DNA of 64,000 bases, from positions 1-64,000 of the forward strand of contig JBCDDH010000009.1 of NCBI GenBank assembly GCA_039180415.1. Reading direction: 5' to 3'. Position 1 is the first letter of the stretch, and each line of letters starts with the position of its first letter. This stretch comes from CAZIXN01 sp039180415. GTDB lineage: Bacteria > Planctomycetota > Phycisphaerae > Phycisphaerales > Phycisphaeraceae. Under the pieces are notes generated by a model. The model saw nothing but the letters and a program-made list of their open reading frames with translations, was not told the DNA's origin and ran no database searches. Made by a program: the position numbers and the translations under genes. Below, piece after piece: positions 25,992 to 33,821 of the stretch.

Positions 25992-26717
25992 TCAATTTCG
26001 CAGCCCCCTGGCCGGGTAGCACCGCCATGCGATAAGCGCGAGAATGCTCGGCACGAACAATGCGGATAAAGACTGTGAGACCGCCTGCCAACGGACAACG
26101 GTTTCTAATTCTTTGACGCTCCCGAAGCTGAGGAGCAACGCGTTCACAAAGGGGGCGAACAAGGTCAGTAAGACCGTAGCGCCGATGAGGCCGCTGAATA
26201 AAACCAGAGGGCGGGCGATGATCCATCGGTTGATGGCGGATAAACCCGAGAACGTTCGGCCCCGACTCAACCGCCAAACGCCGGCGACCAAGGTGATCCA
26301 CACCACGCCGTATGCGGCGACCAGGCCGAACGAGACGAGCGACGGAGCGAGGGCTTTTTCTGCCATCAACCAGAACGACAAGGGCCCGAGCACCGAAAGC
26401 ATTGCCTTCGGGAGAATCCAGAGGGCGAACATACCCAGCACCATCCAGACGATCCGGCGTTGCCATGCTCGGCCAGGTTCCGCTTCGAGGTAGGCGCGCT
26501 GCAAGTCTGATGGAGCGCCAACACGGCGTGCCGCGATCAGCACGCGTTCCCAAGGATCGAGGCCGTGTTCGGGGATCTTCTCCAATTCGGTTTCCAGGTG
26601 ATCCTGCAATTCGTCGAGTTGATCGGGCGCGATCGCGTCTTCCTGAGCGAGGCGGTCTCGCCATCGGCGGACGAGGGTGTCGAGGTGGGACGTGGGTGGG
26701 TTGGTTGATTCAAGCAT
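25992..26717 (-). CDS. Permease-prefix-domain membrane protein, fifth paralogue
   Basis: 241 aa. The N-terminal cytoplasmic helical module has the family motif LDELQDHLETELEKI and LDPWERVLIAARRVGAPSDLQRAY (about residues 28-70), as in 'permease prefix domain 1' (HAAS-like) proteins usually found next to PadR regulators. Five or six membrane helices follow (from IVWMVLGMFALWILPKAML onward). It is the last gene of the padR-led run, 19 bases after the preceding one. The function of this family is unknown; a sensor or permease-regulating role is inferred elsewhere. Confidence 0.8.
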   Translation of the reverse strand: MLESTNPPTSHLDTLVRRWRDRLAQEDAIAPDQLDELQDHLETELEKIPEHGLDPWERVLIAARRVGAPSDLQRAYLEAEPGRAWQRRIVWMVLGMFALWILPKAMLSVLGPLSFWLMAEKALAPSLVSFGLVAAYGVVWITLVAGVWRLSRGRTFSGLSAINRWIIARPLVLFSGLIGATVLLTLFAPFVNALLLSFGSVKELETVVRWQAVSQSLSALFVPSILALIAWRCYPARGLRN

Positions 26718-26736
26718 GATTGGTTTCTCTGTTTCT

Positions 26737-27216
26737 TCAGGCGAGCCGTCGTTGGCGTTGGACGAGTTTCCAGGCGGCGAAGGTGCCCGCGGACAAGACG
26801 GCGAGCATGGCCAACGCCTGCGGGAAACCGCGGATGGCGTCCTGGATGGCGTCGCCGGTCGGCCCGAACCAATCGTCGAGTTCTCGTTCAAATTCCCACG
26901 CGCCGTGGCCGGCGAACAAGGCCAAGACCGGGGTGCCCAACAGGATCGCGGCGAACATGAGCTTGGCCGGAACGGAGACTTGCAGGCTTGTGGCGTGCGA
27001 CGCGGGCAGCAGCGGTTGGCCGAGCCGATCGGCGGCGACGACGACACGCTCCCGCGGGCTGAGCGACGTGTCGTTGAGGTTCTGGAGTTCGCTGCGCAGG
27101 TGGTCTTCCAGTTCGTCCCGGCGGTCTTGGGGCAGCCGGCGGAGTTGTTCGGACCATTGCCGGATCAGCGCTTCGGCGGGGTCGGTGGCGGGCGTGGAGG
27201 AAGTTTCGTGCGGCAT
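26737..27216 (-). CDS. Permease-prefix-domain membrane protein, fourth paralogue (short)
   Basis: 159 aa. N-terminal module with ALIRQWSEQLRRLPQDRRDELEDHLRSEL and LSPRERVVVAADRLG (about residues 15-66), then two membrane helices (KLMFAAILLGTPVLALFAGHG and ALAMLAVLSAGTFAAWKLV) and a basic tail. The start at ATG 27216 (MPHETSS) is chosen because it begins just before the shared module. It belongs to the short type, like the gene at 28106-28603. It is 117 bases from the third paralogue, and unlike the first gaps that interval holds no padR remnant. Confidence 0.8.
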   Translation of the reverse strand: MPHETSSTPATDPAEALIRQWSEQLRRLPQDRRDELEDHLRSELQNLNDTSLSPRERVVVAADRLGQPLLPASHATSLQVSVPAKLMFAAILLGTPVLALFAGHGAWEFERELDDWFGPTGDAIQDAIRGFPQALAMLAVLSAGTFAAWKLVQRQRRLA

Positions 27217-27332
27217 CGTGCGAGCTTTCTTTGGAGAAACAAGGGGCAAGAATCGTTGGGTCACTTATCGATCGGTGTTCGTTCGTTGGGTAGATGGCTT
27301 GATCTTTGGTTGCTTCGGTCGTCTTGAGGGCG

Positions 27333-28025
27333 TCACATACCGACCTGCCGGTGGTTGAGGCGATGGATCACGACGGCTTGTACGAACAGGCCGGTTCCGG
27401 CGAGCGCCGCCAAGCCAATAGCCGCGGCGGTGAACTTGAAAATGAATTTCGCGTTGCTTGGGCTAGCTGGCGAGTCGAACAGGTTGGCCCAGATCATCAA
27501 CCCTGCGAAAGCGTGGAGCAGGACGCCCAACAGCCCGGCGAGGTAGACCGACGCCCGGCCGTAGACCAGGAGGCTGAGCATTGTCATCGGGATGAGCAAC
27601 ATCAGGGCGACTTCGATCACGTCGATCGGCCATGAGCCCTGAGCCGACATCACGCTGCGGGTGCCGCCCCAAACGAAGCCGGGGGCCACGACGGCCACCG
27701 CTGTGAACGGAATCACCAACAGGGCGCCGATCAACGTGACGTTTCCCATCGCGATCGTGAGGTGCAATACGTTGAGCGGTGACCATGACCACCGCCGCTT
27801 TGAGGCGCGGGTCTTGCGGTATTCGGTCGCGAGACGCGTGGTTTCCCCAAGTTGCTCGGCCGCGATTTGGAACGCGGCAAGTTCGGTCTGACCTTGGCGC
27901 AGCTCTGCCGCGATGGCGTCACGGAGGTGGCTCTCCAACTCGTCGATCTCATGGCGGGTCAACACATTGTGTTGCTCCAGGTTGCGCCGCCACCGCCGGA
28001 TGTGACTGTTTATGTCGTCGGGCAT
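27333..28025 (-). CDS. Permease-prefix-domain membrane protein, third paralogue
   Basis: 230 aa. It begins MPDDINSHIRRWRRNL, almost the same opening as the second paralogue. The module motif is HEIDELESHLRDAI (about residues 24-37) and AAEQLGETTRLATEYRK. Four membrane helices follow (LTIAMGNVTLIGALLVIPF, VALMLLIPMTMLSLLVYG, VYLAGLLGVLLHAFAGLMIWA, AAAIGLAALAGTGLFVQAVVI). The ATG lies inside a remnant of a padR 3' end, showing that this unit arose by copying a padR-membrane gene pair. Confidence 0.82.
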   Translation of the reverse strand: MPDDINSHIRRWRRNLEQHNVLTRHEIDELESHLRDAIAAELRQGQTELAAFQIAAEQLGETTRLATEYRKTRASKRRWSWSPLNVLHLTIAMGNVTLIGALLVIPFTAVAVVAPGFVWGGTRSVMSAQGSWPIDVIEVALMLLIPMTMLSLLVYGRASVYLAGLLGVLLHAFAGLMIWANLFDSPASPSNAKFIFKFTAAAIGLAALAGTGLFVQAVVIHRLNHRQVGM

Positions 28026-28081
28026 GGCTTGAGTCCCAAGGGGTTGGCGAGGGTGTTGTCGACGGCGAGCCGGTCGCGGCG
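28010..28081 (-). pseudogene. Remnant of a padR 3' end (copy 3)
   Basis: Read on the minus strand in the padR frame it encodes RRDRLAVDNTLANPLGLKPC then PTT and a stop. The true PadR tail is RRDWLAVHNTLADLWGIKPC then PTT. Seventeen of 23 residues match. The rest of padR is missing. The stop overlaps the first codons of the third membrane gene exactly as in the intact padR. Confidence 0.85.
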
Positions 28082-28105
28082 TTGCTTGGGCCGTGGCTGG
28101 ATTGA

Positions 28106-28603
28106 TCAGGCGGCGAGGGACCGCATCGCGTAGGCATCGCGCGTTTTGCGGGTGACCCAGGTCAGCTCGTAGGCCAGCGCGACGACCGCCAGCAGGGTGG
28201 CGGGCAAAAGAACGATCCAGAAACCACCGAACCACGGGTCGCCGTTCCAAGGATTCAACAGGTCGAGATCTTGGCGGCTCCAGCTTTCCGCGATCACCAC
28301 ATACAGCACGGGCATCGCGAACAGGCAACGCACCGCGGAGAGGCCATAGTCCCGTAGCCCGGGGCGGAAGCCGCGCTGAAATTCTCGAACCAGTCGGCCC
28401 GATCGACCCAGGCGCATCACCGCGACGATCGCTTTTTCTTGCGGGGATAACGGCAGCCCGTCGAAGGCCGAAAGGTTGGTGCGTAGGTGGTCTTCGAGTT
28501 CGTCACGCTGCGCCCGCGACAGCCCGGACAGCGACCGTCGCCACCGCGCGATCGATAGCTCGGTTTCGCTCGCGCCGTGTGGTGTGTTTATGTCGTCGGG
28601 CAT
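28106..28603 (-). CDS. Permease-prefix-domain membrane protein, second paralogue (short)
   Basis: 165 aa. Opening MPDDINTPHGASETELSIAR, then the module LSGLSRAQRDELEDHLRTNL and LSPQEKAIVAVMRLGRSGRLVREF (about residues 28-76). Two membrane helices follow (LSAVRCLFAMPVLYVVIAES and FWIVLLPATLLAVVALAYEL) and a short basic tail. The ATG at 28603 overlaps the padR-tail remnant upstream. It is the nearest relative in size of the fourth paralogue. Confidence 0.82.
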   Translation of the reverse strand: MPDDINTPHGASETELSIARWRRSLSGLSRAQRDELEDHLRTNLSAFDGLPLSPQEKAIVAVMRLGRSGRLVREFQRGFRPGLRDYGLSAVRCLFAMPVLYVVIAESWSRQDLDLLNPWNGDPWFGGFWIVLLPATLLAVVALAYELTWVTRKTRDAYAMRSLAA

Positions 28604-28659
28604 GGCTTGAGTCCCCAAAGGTCGGCGAGGGAGTTGTGGACGGCGAGCCAGCCACGGCG
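28588..28659 (-). pseudogene. Remnant of a padR 3' end (copy 2)
   Basis: In the padR frame the minus strand reads RRGWLAVHNSLADLWGLKPC then PTT and a stop, 20 of 23 residues identical to the functional PadR tail. Similarity fades just upstream of a Gln codon (QRRGW). No helix-turn-helix portion is present. The stop overlaps the start of the second membrane gene. Confidence 0.88.
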
Positions 28660-28690
28660 TTGATCGCGCGGGCGTTCGCCGGATGCACGT

Positions 28691-29416
28691 TTAGGCGGTG
28701 CGGAATCGACGCCACCCCACCCACAGTGCGATGCCGGGCAGGATCAACGGCAGGACGACTTGATGCATCCAGAACTGGATGTCGTGGTACGCCCGGAATT
28801 TCACCAAATCATTGAAGTTCGCCGCTTGCTGATCGATCCCCGGCAGCGCGACCCACCGGGCGAGTAACGGTGTGGCCGTCAACACCACAAGCGCAACCCA
28901 CAGCGAGAAACCCAGTGAAGTTGAGGCGTTTGGACGATACTTTCGTTCGCGTACGAGTCGGCCACGGCCCAGCAGAACGATCCCCACGCAAAGTCCGGCG
29001 ATCAAGAGCCCGTTGGTGGTTGCGATCAAGCCGAACCATCCCGCGTACGGCAGGACGACCTCTTCGGTCAGGACCAACGCCGAGATAAACAGCCAGCCGG
29101 TGAGGTGTTGGTACGCAAGAAACCCCAGCACGCCCGCGGCCATCCAGGTCAGGCGTCGGGACCACAGCCGACCGCCCGACGAGCGTGTGAATTCCCGCAC
29201 GAGCGCGTCGGGATGGCCGATGCGGCATGTGGCGATCGTGAATCGCTCCGTCGGGGACAGCGCTCTCAACGAGGGGTCCTGCATCGACCGCTGAAGATGG
29301 TCTTCGAGTTCGTCGATTGCCGGTGGATCGAGCATGCCGTCGGACGCGACGCGGTGACGCCAGCCGCGGACGAGCGTATCGAGTTCGGCCGGTTCGCGGT
29401 TCACGTCGTCGGGCAT
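28691..29416 (-). CDS. Permease-prefix-domain membrane protein, first paralogue
   Basis: 241 aa. Opening MPDDVNREPAELDTLVRGWR, module PAIDELEDHLQRSM and LSPTERFTIATCRIGHPDALVREF (about residues 38-80), then five or so membrane helices (WMAAGVLGFLAYQHL, GLIATTNGLLIAGLCVGIVLL, LGFSLWVALVVLTATPLLA, VVLPLILPGIALWVGW). The ATG at 29416 overlaps the padR stop by 16 bases, so the pair is translationally coupled; this fits a regulator with its direct target. Confidence 0.85.
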   Translation of the reverse strand: MPDDVNREPAELDTLVRGWRHRVASDGMLDPPAIDELEDHLQRSMQDPSLRALSPTERFTIATCRIGHPDALVREFTRSSGGRLWSRRLTWMAAGVLGFLAYQHLTGWLFISALVLTEEVVLPYAGWFGLIATTNGLLIAGLCVGIVLLGRGRLVRERKYRPNASTSLGFSLWVALVVLTATPLLARWVALPGIDQQAANFNDLVKFRAYHDIQFWMHQVVLPLILPGIALWVGWRRFRTA

Positions 29417-29745
29417 GGCTTGATTCCCCAAAGGTCGGCGAGGGTGTTGTGGACGGCGAGCCAGTCGCGGCGCTGTTCTTGCAGCGCGGTGTGGCCGGAT
29501 TGTTCGAGGCGGTAGTACTTGCGGCGTCGGCCGGTGTCGGGGGCGGTGTCCCAGCGGCTCTTGATGTGGCCCTGTTTTTCGAGCTTGTGGAGGACGGGGT
29601 AGAGCATGCCGTCGGTCCACTCGAGGTGGCCGCCGGAGCGTCGCTTGACTTCCTGGAGGATGGCGTAGCCGTAGGACTCGCCTTGCTCGAGGATGGAGAG
29701 CACGAGCGGTCGGGCGGAGGCGGCGACGAGGTCTTTGCCGGGCAT
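29401..29745 (-). CDS. PadR-family transcriptional regulator
   Basis: 114 aa from ATG 29745 (MPGKDLVAASARPLVL); a second ATG five codons upstream is possible. Winged-helix PadR signature: LVLSILEQGESYGYAILQEV, then GHLEWTDGMLYPVLHKLEKQGHI (about residues 35-57), RRRKYYRLEQSG and a short C-terminal helix ending WLAVHNTLADLWG. This is the single-helix subfamily 2 size. It heads a run of five paralogous membrane genes and probably represses them and itself through the palindrome directly upstream. Confidence 0.93.
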   Translation of the reverse strand: MPGKDLVAASARPLVLSILEQGESYGYAILQEVKRRSGGHLEWTDGMLYPVLHKLEKQGHIKSRWDTAPDTGRRRKYYRLEQSGHTALQEQRRDWLAVHNTLADLWGIKPCPTT

Positions 29746-29754
29746 GGCAGTATG

Positions 29755-29775
29755 ATGCATTGAAGATCAATGTAT
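29755..29775. promoter_or_regulatory. Candidate PadR operator palindrome
   Basis: atgcattga / aga / tcaatgtat: 9-bp arms with one mismatch around a 3-base centre. It sits between a minus-strand -35 box TTGACA (29775-29780) and a -10-like CATCAT (29752-29757), so a bound dimer would block the promoter. It is 10 bases upstream of the padR ATG. Confidence 0.65.
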
Positions 29776-29780
29776 GTCAA
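29775..29780 (-). promoter_or_regulatory. -35 box of the padR operon promoter
   Basis: Perfect TTGACA on the minus strand, 17 bases from CATCAT (29752-29757). The expected transcription start falls at or beside the padR ATG, so the message may be leaderless. Confidence 0.55.
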
Positions 29781-30027
29781 GCGCGGCGACATACGATTTC
29801 GGGTTTCTCCGGCTTGAGGCGCAAGCGTGTCAACTTGGCGGGTCTGCTTGGGCGTGCCTTGTTATGCTCGTTTGAGCCGTTTTGGACGATTTGGGGTGGC
29901 CCAGACCAGGCGGCGAACACCGCGTGTCCTCGGCCCGGGCGCGTGGGCGGGTTGTTCGGCCGGCGGCGGACGTCGGCCGGCTCGCGCCGTGATCCCCGGG
30001 CCGTCCGTACGAAGGAAGGTAATTGCG

Positions 30028-30282
30028 ATGTTGAACAAGTTTCTGATGATGCTGGCGTTGGGTGTGTTCACCGTGTCGATCGTGGCGTGCGAGCAGGCCG
30101 AGACCGATCTGGAGTCGGCCGCGGGCGAGGTCGAAGCCGCCGCCGGTGACGCCGCCGAGGCCGCGGAAGGGACCGCGGGCGACATGATGGAAGCCGCCGA
30201 AGAAGCCGCGGGCGACGCGGCCGAGGCCGCGGAAGACGCGGCGGAAGAGGCCGGCGAAGCATTGAACAACGTGCTGAACTAA
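30028..30282 (+). CDS. Small Ala/Glu-rich lipoprotein
   Basis: 84 aa. Signal sequence LNKFLMMLALGVFTVSIVAC with a lipobox (SIVAC, Cys at about residue 21), so it is predicted to be lipid-anchored. The mature part is a run of AAEEAAGDAAEAAED-type units with Ala every few positions and acidic residues between, suited to one long helix or coiled coil like Braun-type lipoproteins or entericidins. ATG at 30028 has ggaag 9-10 nt upstream. A terminator follows, so it is monocistronic. Confidence 0.85.
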   Translation: MLNKFLMMLALGVFTVSIVACEQAETDLESAAGEVEAAAGDAAEAAEGTAGDMMEAAEEAAGDAAEAAEDAAEEAGEALNNVLN

Positions 30283-30306
30283 GCCGCGTTTTCAGAGAAG
30301 ATCACG

Positions 30307-30334
30307 CCGCCGACCCGTGAGCGCGGGTCGGCGG
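30307..30334 (+). terminator. Rho-independent terminator after the lipoprotein gene
   Basis: Perfect 11-bp inverted repeat ccgccgacccg / cgggtcggcgg with loop tgagcg, followed by TTTTT. Confidence 0.9.
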
Positions 30335-30418
30335 TTTTTGTGCGCGACGCCGGGTGGCGTTGGGATAGACTCGGGCCGCCTGCGAGGTGTTTCGTTCAAA
30401 CCGCACGAGGAATCAGGG

Positions 30419-31120
30419 ATGGCCACGATCAAAGAGAAGATGGGTTCGCTGCTGGGCAAGATGCGCGGCAACGGCCCGGCCCGGAAGTACGACGTCGCCC
30501 GGATCGAAGGCATGCCCGACCCGGAGCAGAAAAAGCAGGTCACGCTCGCCGAGATCAAGCAGGGCTACGGCGAGATCGTCGACACGATGCAGGCCCTGCG
30601 GTCGCACCTGGAAGACACGCAACAGCGTCAGGCCCAGATGGCCCAGATGATGGAGGGGTTGCCCGCCGTCCTGAGCAGCCTCCCCGAGGCGACGCGCACG
30701 CAGACCCAGCTCATCCGCGCGATCGGCTCGCACCTCGAGAGCCAGAACACGACCAACGGCCACCTGACCGAGGCGATCCAAGGCCTGAGCAAGTCGGCCG
30801 ATCGGCAAGACGACACGCTCGGCCAGATCCGCGAACACCTGGTCGGCGAAAGCGACACGCGGCGCGAGCTGCACACCGGGGTGCTGGCCTTGAACAGCAC
30901 GCTGGAGAGCGTCGAGGCGAGCAACCTCGCCGCCAAAGACGCGCTCACCTCGGCGCAAGACCAGGCGCGTCAGAGCGAAGAGCGCATGGCCGAGCTGTAC
31001 CGCAAGGGGCAGCGCACGAACATGGTGATGCTGCTGCTCAGCGCCGTCATGGTGGCGGCGGCGGTGGGGGTGGTGGCGTGGCTGGTGGTCAACGGCGGGG
31101 CGGGCACGTCGGCGGGTTGA
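30419..31120 (+). CDS. Tail-anchored coiled-coil protein
   Basis: 233 aa, unrecognised. A Lys-rich start (MATIKEKMGSLLGKMRG) is followed by long heptad-like stretches from about residue 38 to 195 rich in Gln, Glu, Leu and Ala (MQALRSHLEDTQQRQAQMAQM, LTEAIQGLSKSADRQDDTLG, SNLAAKDALTSAQDQARQ). One C-terminal membrane helix ends it (MVMLLLSAVMVAAAVGVVAWLVV). The layout resembles methyl-accepting-like signal stalks or membrane-attached scaffolds but has no signalling hairpin. gagg lies about 12 nt before the ATG. Confidence 0.8.
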   Translation: MATIKEKMGSLLGKMRGNGPARKYDVARIEGMPDPEQKKQVTLAEIKQGYGEIVDTMQALRSHLEDTQQRQAQMAQMMEGLPAVLSSLPEATRTQTQLIRAIGSHLESQNTTNGHLTEAIQGLSKSADRQDDTLGQIREHLVGESDTRRELHTGVLALNSTLESVEASNLAAKDALTSAQDQARQSEERMAELYRKGQRTNMVMLLLSAVMVAAAVGVVAWLVVNGGAGTSAG

Positions 31121-31135
31121 CGGCGTCGGGCGGAG

Positions 31136-31870
31136 TCAGTCGTCGTCGTATTCGTCCTCGTCTGCATCGGGCCGGCCGCTGCTGAGCCGGAAGACGAGCC
31201 AGGTGCCCGCCAGGACCCAGATCAAGTCGGTCCAACGCCACGCGCGCCGCGCCGTTTCACGTCGCACCGCCTGGCCGCCGGGGCGGTTGACGTACCACGC
31301 GACGATCTCCTGCTGCTCCGCGTCGCCCAGCGTTTCCAGGAACCGGCGGGCCTGCGTTTCGGGGCGGACCGGCGGGGGGCTGGCGTTCGCCGGGGGTTGC
31401 GTCTCGGCGTCGTCTTTTCCGGGCTCCGCGGCGCTCGGCGTGTCCTCTTCGGCTTGGGCTTTCGCCTCGGCCCGGCGTGCTTCGAGCTCCGCGATCGGGT
31501 CGACGAGCAGCCCTTTTGTTTCCATCCAGGCGACGGCGGCGCTGGTCACCAGCCCCGGGTCTTGCTCCAGCTCGCCGGCCGAGACGTGCTGCCGGCCCAC
31601 CATCGTCGCCGTGCCCCACGCCACGCCGGCGCTGAGCGCCAGCAGCGCCGCCGCTCCCAACGCCGTGCCGCGTGACGGGCTCCACGCGGCCTGCCGCCAG
31701 GACCAGGCCACCGCTAAACCCACCAGCGGCGCCGCCCACGCCAAACGCCAGCCGCTGAACACCGACGCCAACCCCCAGGCCATGCCCAGCCCCAGCGCGA
31801 TCACCAGCGCCCAACCGACCACGCCGCGCCGGTAGGTCGGTTCGCTCCCGTACACCAATTCGTCGTTCAA
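31136..31870 (-). CDS. Membrane protein with acidic C-tail
   Basis: 244 aa, unrecognised. Three N-terminal hydrophobic segments (VVGWALVIALGLGMAWGLASV, LAWAAPLVGLAVAWSW, LGAAALLALSAGVAWGTA), a charged Ala/Glu/Pro-rich central region, ETQARRFLETLGDAEQQEIVAWYV, a C-terminal helix (LIWVLAGTWLVFRLSSG) and an Asp/Glu tail. The TTG start at 31870 is supported by gagagg 8 nt upstream; the next Met lies inside the first helix. Confidence 0.72.
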   Translation of the reverse strand: MNDELVYGSEPTYRRGVVGWALVIALGLGMAWGLASVFSGWRLAWAAPLVGLAVAWSWRQAAWSPSRGTALGAAALLALSAGVAWGTATMVGRQHVSAGELEQDPGLVTSAAVAWMETKGLLVDPIAELEARRAEAKAQAEEDTPSAAEPGKDDAETQPPANASPPPVRPETQARRFLETLGDAEQQEIVAWYVNRPGGQAVRRETARRAWRWTDLIWVLAGTWLVFRLSSGRPDADEDEYDDD

Positions 31871-31919
31871 AGCGGGCCTCTCTCGGGGCAGGTTTCGGGG
31901 CCGTCGGGTGGCCGGGCGG

Positions 31920-32729
31920 TCACCGCGCCACGTACGGATGCAGCTTGTTCACCGCCCAGTTCAACTCGTCGAACGGGTCGGTGTCTCCGCCGTCCACCGG
32001 CGTGTTCATCCAGATCACGTCGTCTTGCCCCATCGCCGAGACGTGGCCGTCGAGGAACAGCCAGTTCGGAGCTTTGTTGTTGTGCAGCTGCACGCCCACG
32101 TAGAAGTCGAACCACTCGCGCTGGTTCTGCGTGTCGGGGTTGTCGATGACTTCCTCGTTGAGGCCCGGGGCGTTGATGTAGTCGGCGACGGAGTACCCGC
32201 CGGAGAACTGCGGCAACTCGCCCAGGCCCACAAGAGACGAGGTGTCGCGGACCAGGTGCATGTTGGAGTTGAAGTAGTGCTGCGGCTCGAAGAGCTCTTC
32301 GATCTCGGGCCGGGAGAGGTAGCGGTTGACGCCGTAGCTGGAGCGGCGGAACCAGCCGGACATGTTCGGGGGCGAGCGGGTCCAGAACGGGCTGTCGTCG
32401 CTGGGGCAGCGGGCGAAGTCTTCGGGTTCGGCGGTGAAGTACCGCTCCGTCCGCTTGATCCACGAGCCCTGGAAAGCGATCTCGGGGATGCGGTTGCGTG
32501 CTTCGAGCGGCGTGCCGGGCAGGTTATCGGTGGGGTAACGCTTGCCGGCGCGTTCCTCGATAGCCATTTCGAAGCCCAGCCCGAGCTGCTTCATATTGCT
32601 CGCGCACACCACGCCGCGGGCGACGCCCCGTGCGCTGTTGAGCGACGGCAGGAGGATGCCCATCAACAGGCTGATGATGCTGATGACCACGAGCAGTTCG
32701 ATCAGCGTGAAGCCCCTTCGGAAAGTCAT
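31920..32729 (-). CDS. Pseudopilin with prepilin cleavage motif
   Basis: 269 aa. Canonical RRGFTLIELLVVISIISLLMGILLPSL, cleavage after Gly at about residue 6, then NSARGVARGVVCASNMKQLGLGFEMA, typical of planctomycete pseudopilins. The C-terminus has APNWLFLDGHVSAM, the DGHV box of the H-X9-DG class. Several Trp/Tyr/Pro-rich loops suggest an extracellular beta-rich head. It would depend on a prepilin peptidase and a PilB/GspE-driven assembly system. ATG at 32729 precedes the motif by five residues. Confidence 0.92.
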   Translation of the reverse strand: MTFRRGFTLIELLVVISIISLLMGILLPSLNSARGVARGVVCASNMKQLGLGFEMAIEERAGKRYPTDNLPGTPLEARNRIPEIAFQGSWIKRTERYFTAEPEDFARCPSDDSPFWTRSPPNMSGWFRRSSYGVNRYLSRPEIEELFEPQHYFNSNMHLVRDTSSLVGLGELPQFSGGYSVADYINAPGLNEEVIDNPDTQNQREWFDFYVGVQLHNNKAPNWLFLDGHVSAMGQDDVIWMNTPVDGGDTDPFDELNWAVNKLHPYVAR

Positions 32730-32841
32730 GGCCGAACTCGCTTCCTGGAAAAAAGAGTAGGGAGTCCGCGTCAGCATACCGCCCGGACGCAGGCCAAGGA
32801 AGCGAAAATCGGCGACGATCTGCGTAGAGCCCGAGGGCGGG

Positions 32842-33771
32842 TCACGTTCGCTCGACGGAGCCGCGGCCGGGGCGGCGGAGTTTTCGGGCCAGACGCACGC
32901 CCAACTCGTGGACCAGCCGTCGCAGCGGCACTCGCGTGAGGTCGCGCTCGGCCGACAGGTAGATCGGCACCGAGCCGACCGCGTCGTCGTCGCGGTCCGA
33001 CGCGGAGGCGAACGCGTGCTGCGACGCCGTGCGGACCTCGAGCGGCCGAGCGAACGGCGCGTCGGAGGTTTTGCGCAGCCAGACGTTCAGCACGCCGTCG
33101 CGCTGCGTGAGCCCTGCCCAGGCCTCGGGGTCGCAGTCGGCCCGATCGGGCGGGGCCAGCGCGGCGGGGTCTTCGTCCTCGAACGTGTCGAGCACGGGTC
33201 GGCGCGGGGCACCCTGCGGCCCGGTGAGCCAGAGCGCGAGCACCTCGTACCCGTTGGCGTCGGCGAGGTCGCGGAAGAGCAGCGGGTGATACGAAAAGTA
33301 TCCGTGCCCGAGGTAGCCGACGCACGGCAGCTGGTGGGCGATGACGCCGCCGACTTTGACGGCCTCGTGCGCGACGCGGAAGGCGTGGTCTTGGCCGATC
33401 AGGTGCTCGGTGGTCCCGAAGTTGAGCACGACGTCGAACGAGCCGCGCTCGTCTTCGGGCAGGCGTTCGCGGTTGAGGTCGAACACCCGCGTCGCCGCGC
33501 CCGGGCAGACGTCCAGCGCGAGGTACGGGCCGGCCGCGACGGCCATCACTTCCGCCAGGTCGACCAAGTTTTGCGGCAGCCGCGGGTCGCCGAGCAGGGC
33601 TTCGCGGGCGTCGCCGGGCTCGTGCGAACTCGGCGTCACCGCGTCGAGGAACGCGGCGACCTGCTCGCGCGTGCCCAGCAGGCGCTGCGTCCCGAAGTCC
33701 AACACCGCGGCGCCCCGCGGCCAATGCCCCGCGTCGGCGAGGGCCTGGAGGAACTGGACGTGACAACCCAT
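32842..33771 (-). CDS. SAM-dependent methyltransferase-like protein
   Basis: 309 aa. Early motif AAVLDFGTQRLLGTREQ resembles methyltransferase motif I. LALDVCPGAATRVFDLNRERL and FDVVLNFGTTEHLIGQDHAF fit the acidic loop and motif IV area, followed by AVKVGGVIAHQLP and YFSYHPLLFRDLADANGYEVL, common in class I methyltransferases acting on glycans. No substrate can be assigned. ATG at 33771 has gagg 6-7 nt upstream. It ends just before the pseudopilin region. Confidence 0.75.
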   Translation of the reverse strand: MGCHVQFLQALADAGHWPRGAAVLDFGTQRLLGTREQVAAFLDAVTPSSHEPGDAREALLGDPRLPQNLVDLAEVMAVAAGPYLALDVCPGAATRVFDLNRERLPEDERGSFDVVLNFGTTEHLIGQDHAFRVAHEAVKVGGVIAHQLPCVGYLGHGYFSYHPLLFRDLADANGYEVLALWLTGPQGAPRRPVLDTFEDEDPAALAPPDRADCDPEAWAGLTQRDGVLNVWLRKTSDAPFARPLEVRTASQHAFASASDRDDDAVGSVPIYLSAERDLTRVPLRRLVHELGVRLARKLRRPGRGSVERT

Positions 33772-33821
33772 GGCAACCTCGCGCAGGCCGTTGGCCCGCG
33801 GCTACTGGAGTGCATTTCCGA

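Noticed and set aside
26718..27332. Further padR-tail relics before the fourth and fifth membrane genes
   Set aside because: Translated in all minus frames, neither gap shows the WLAVHN or LKPCPTT pattern.
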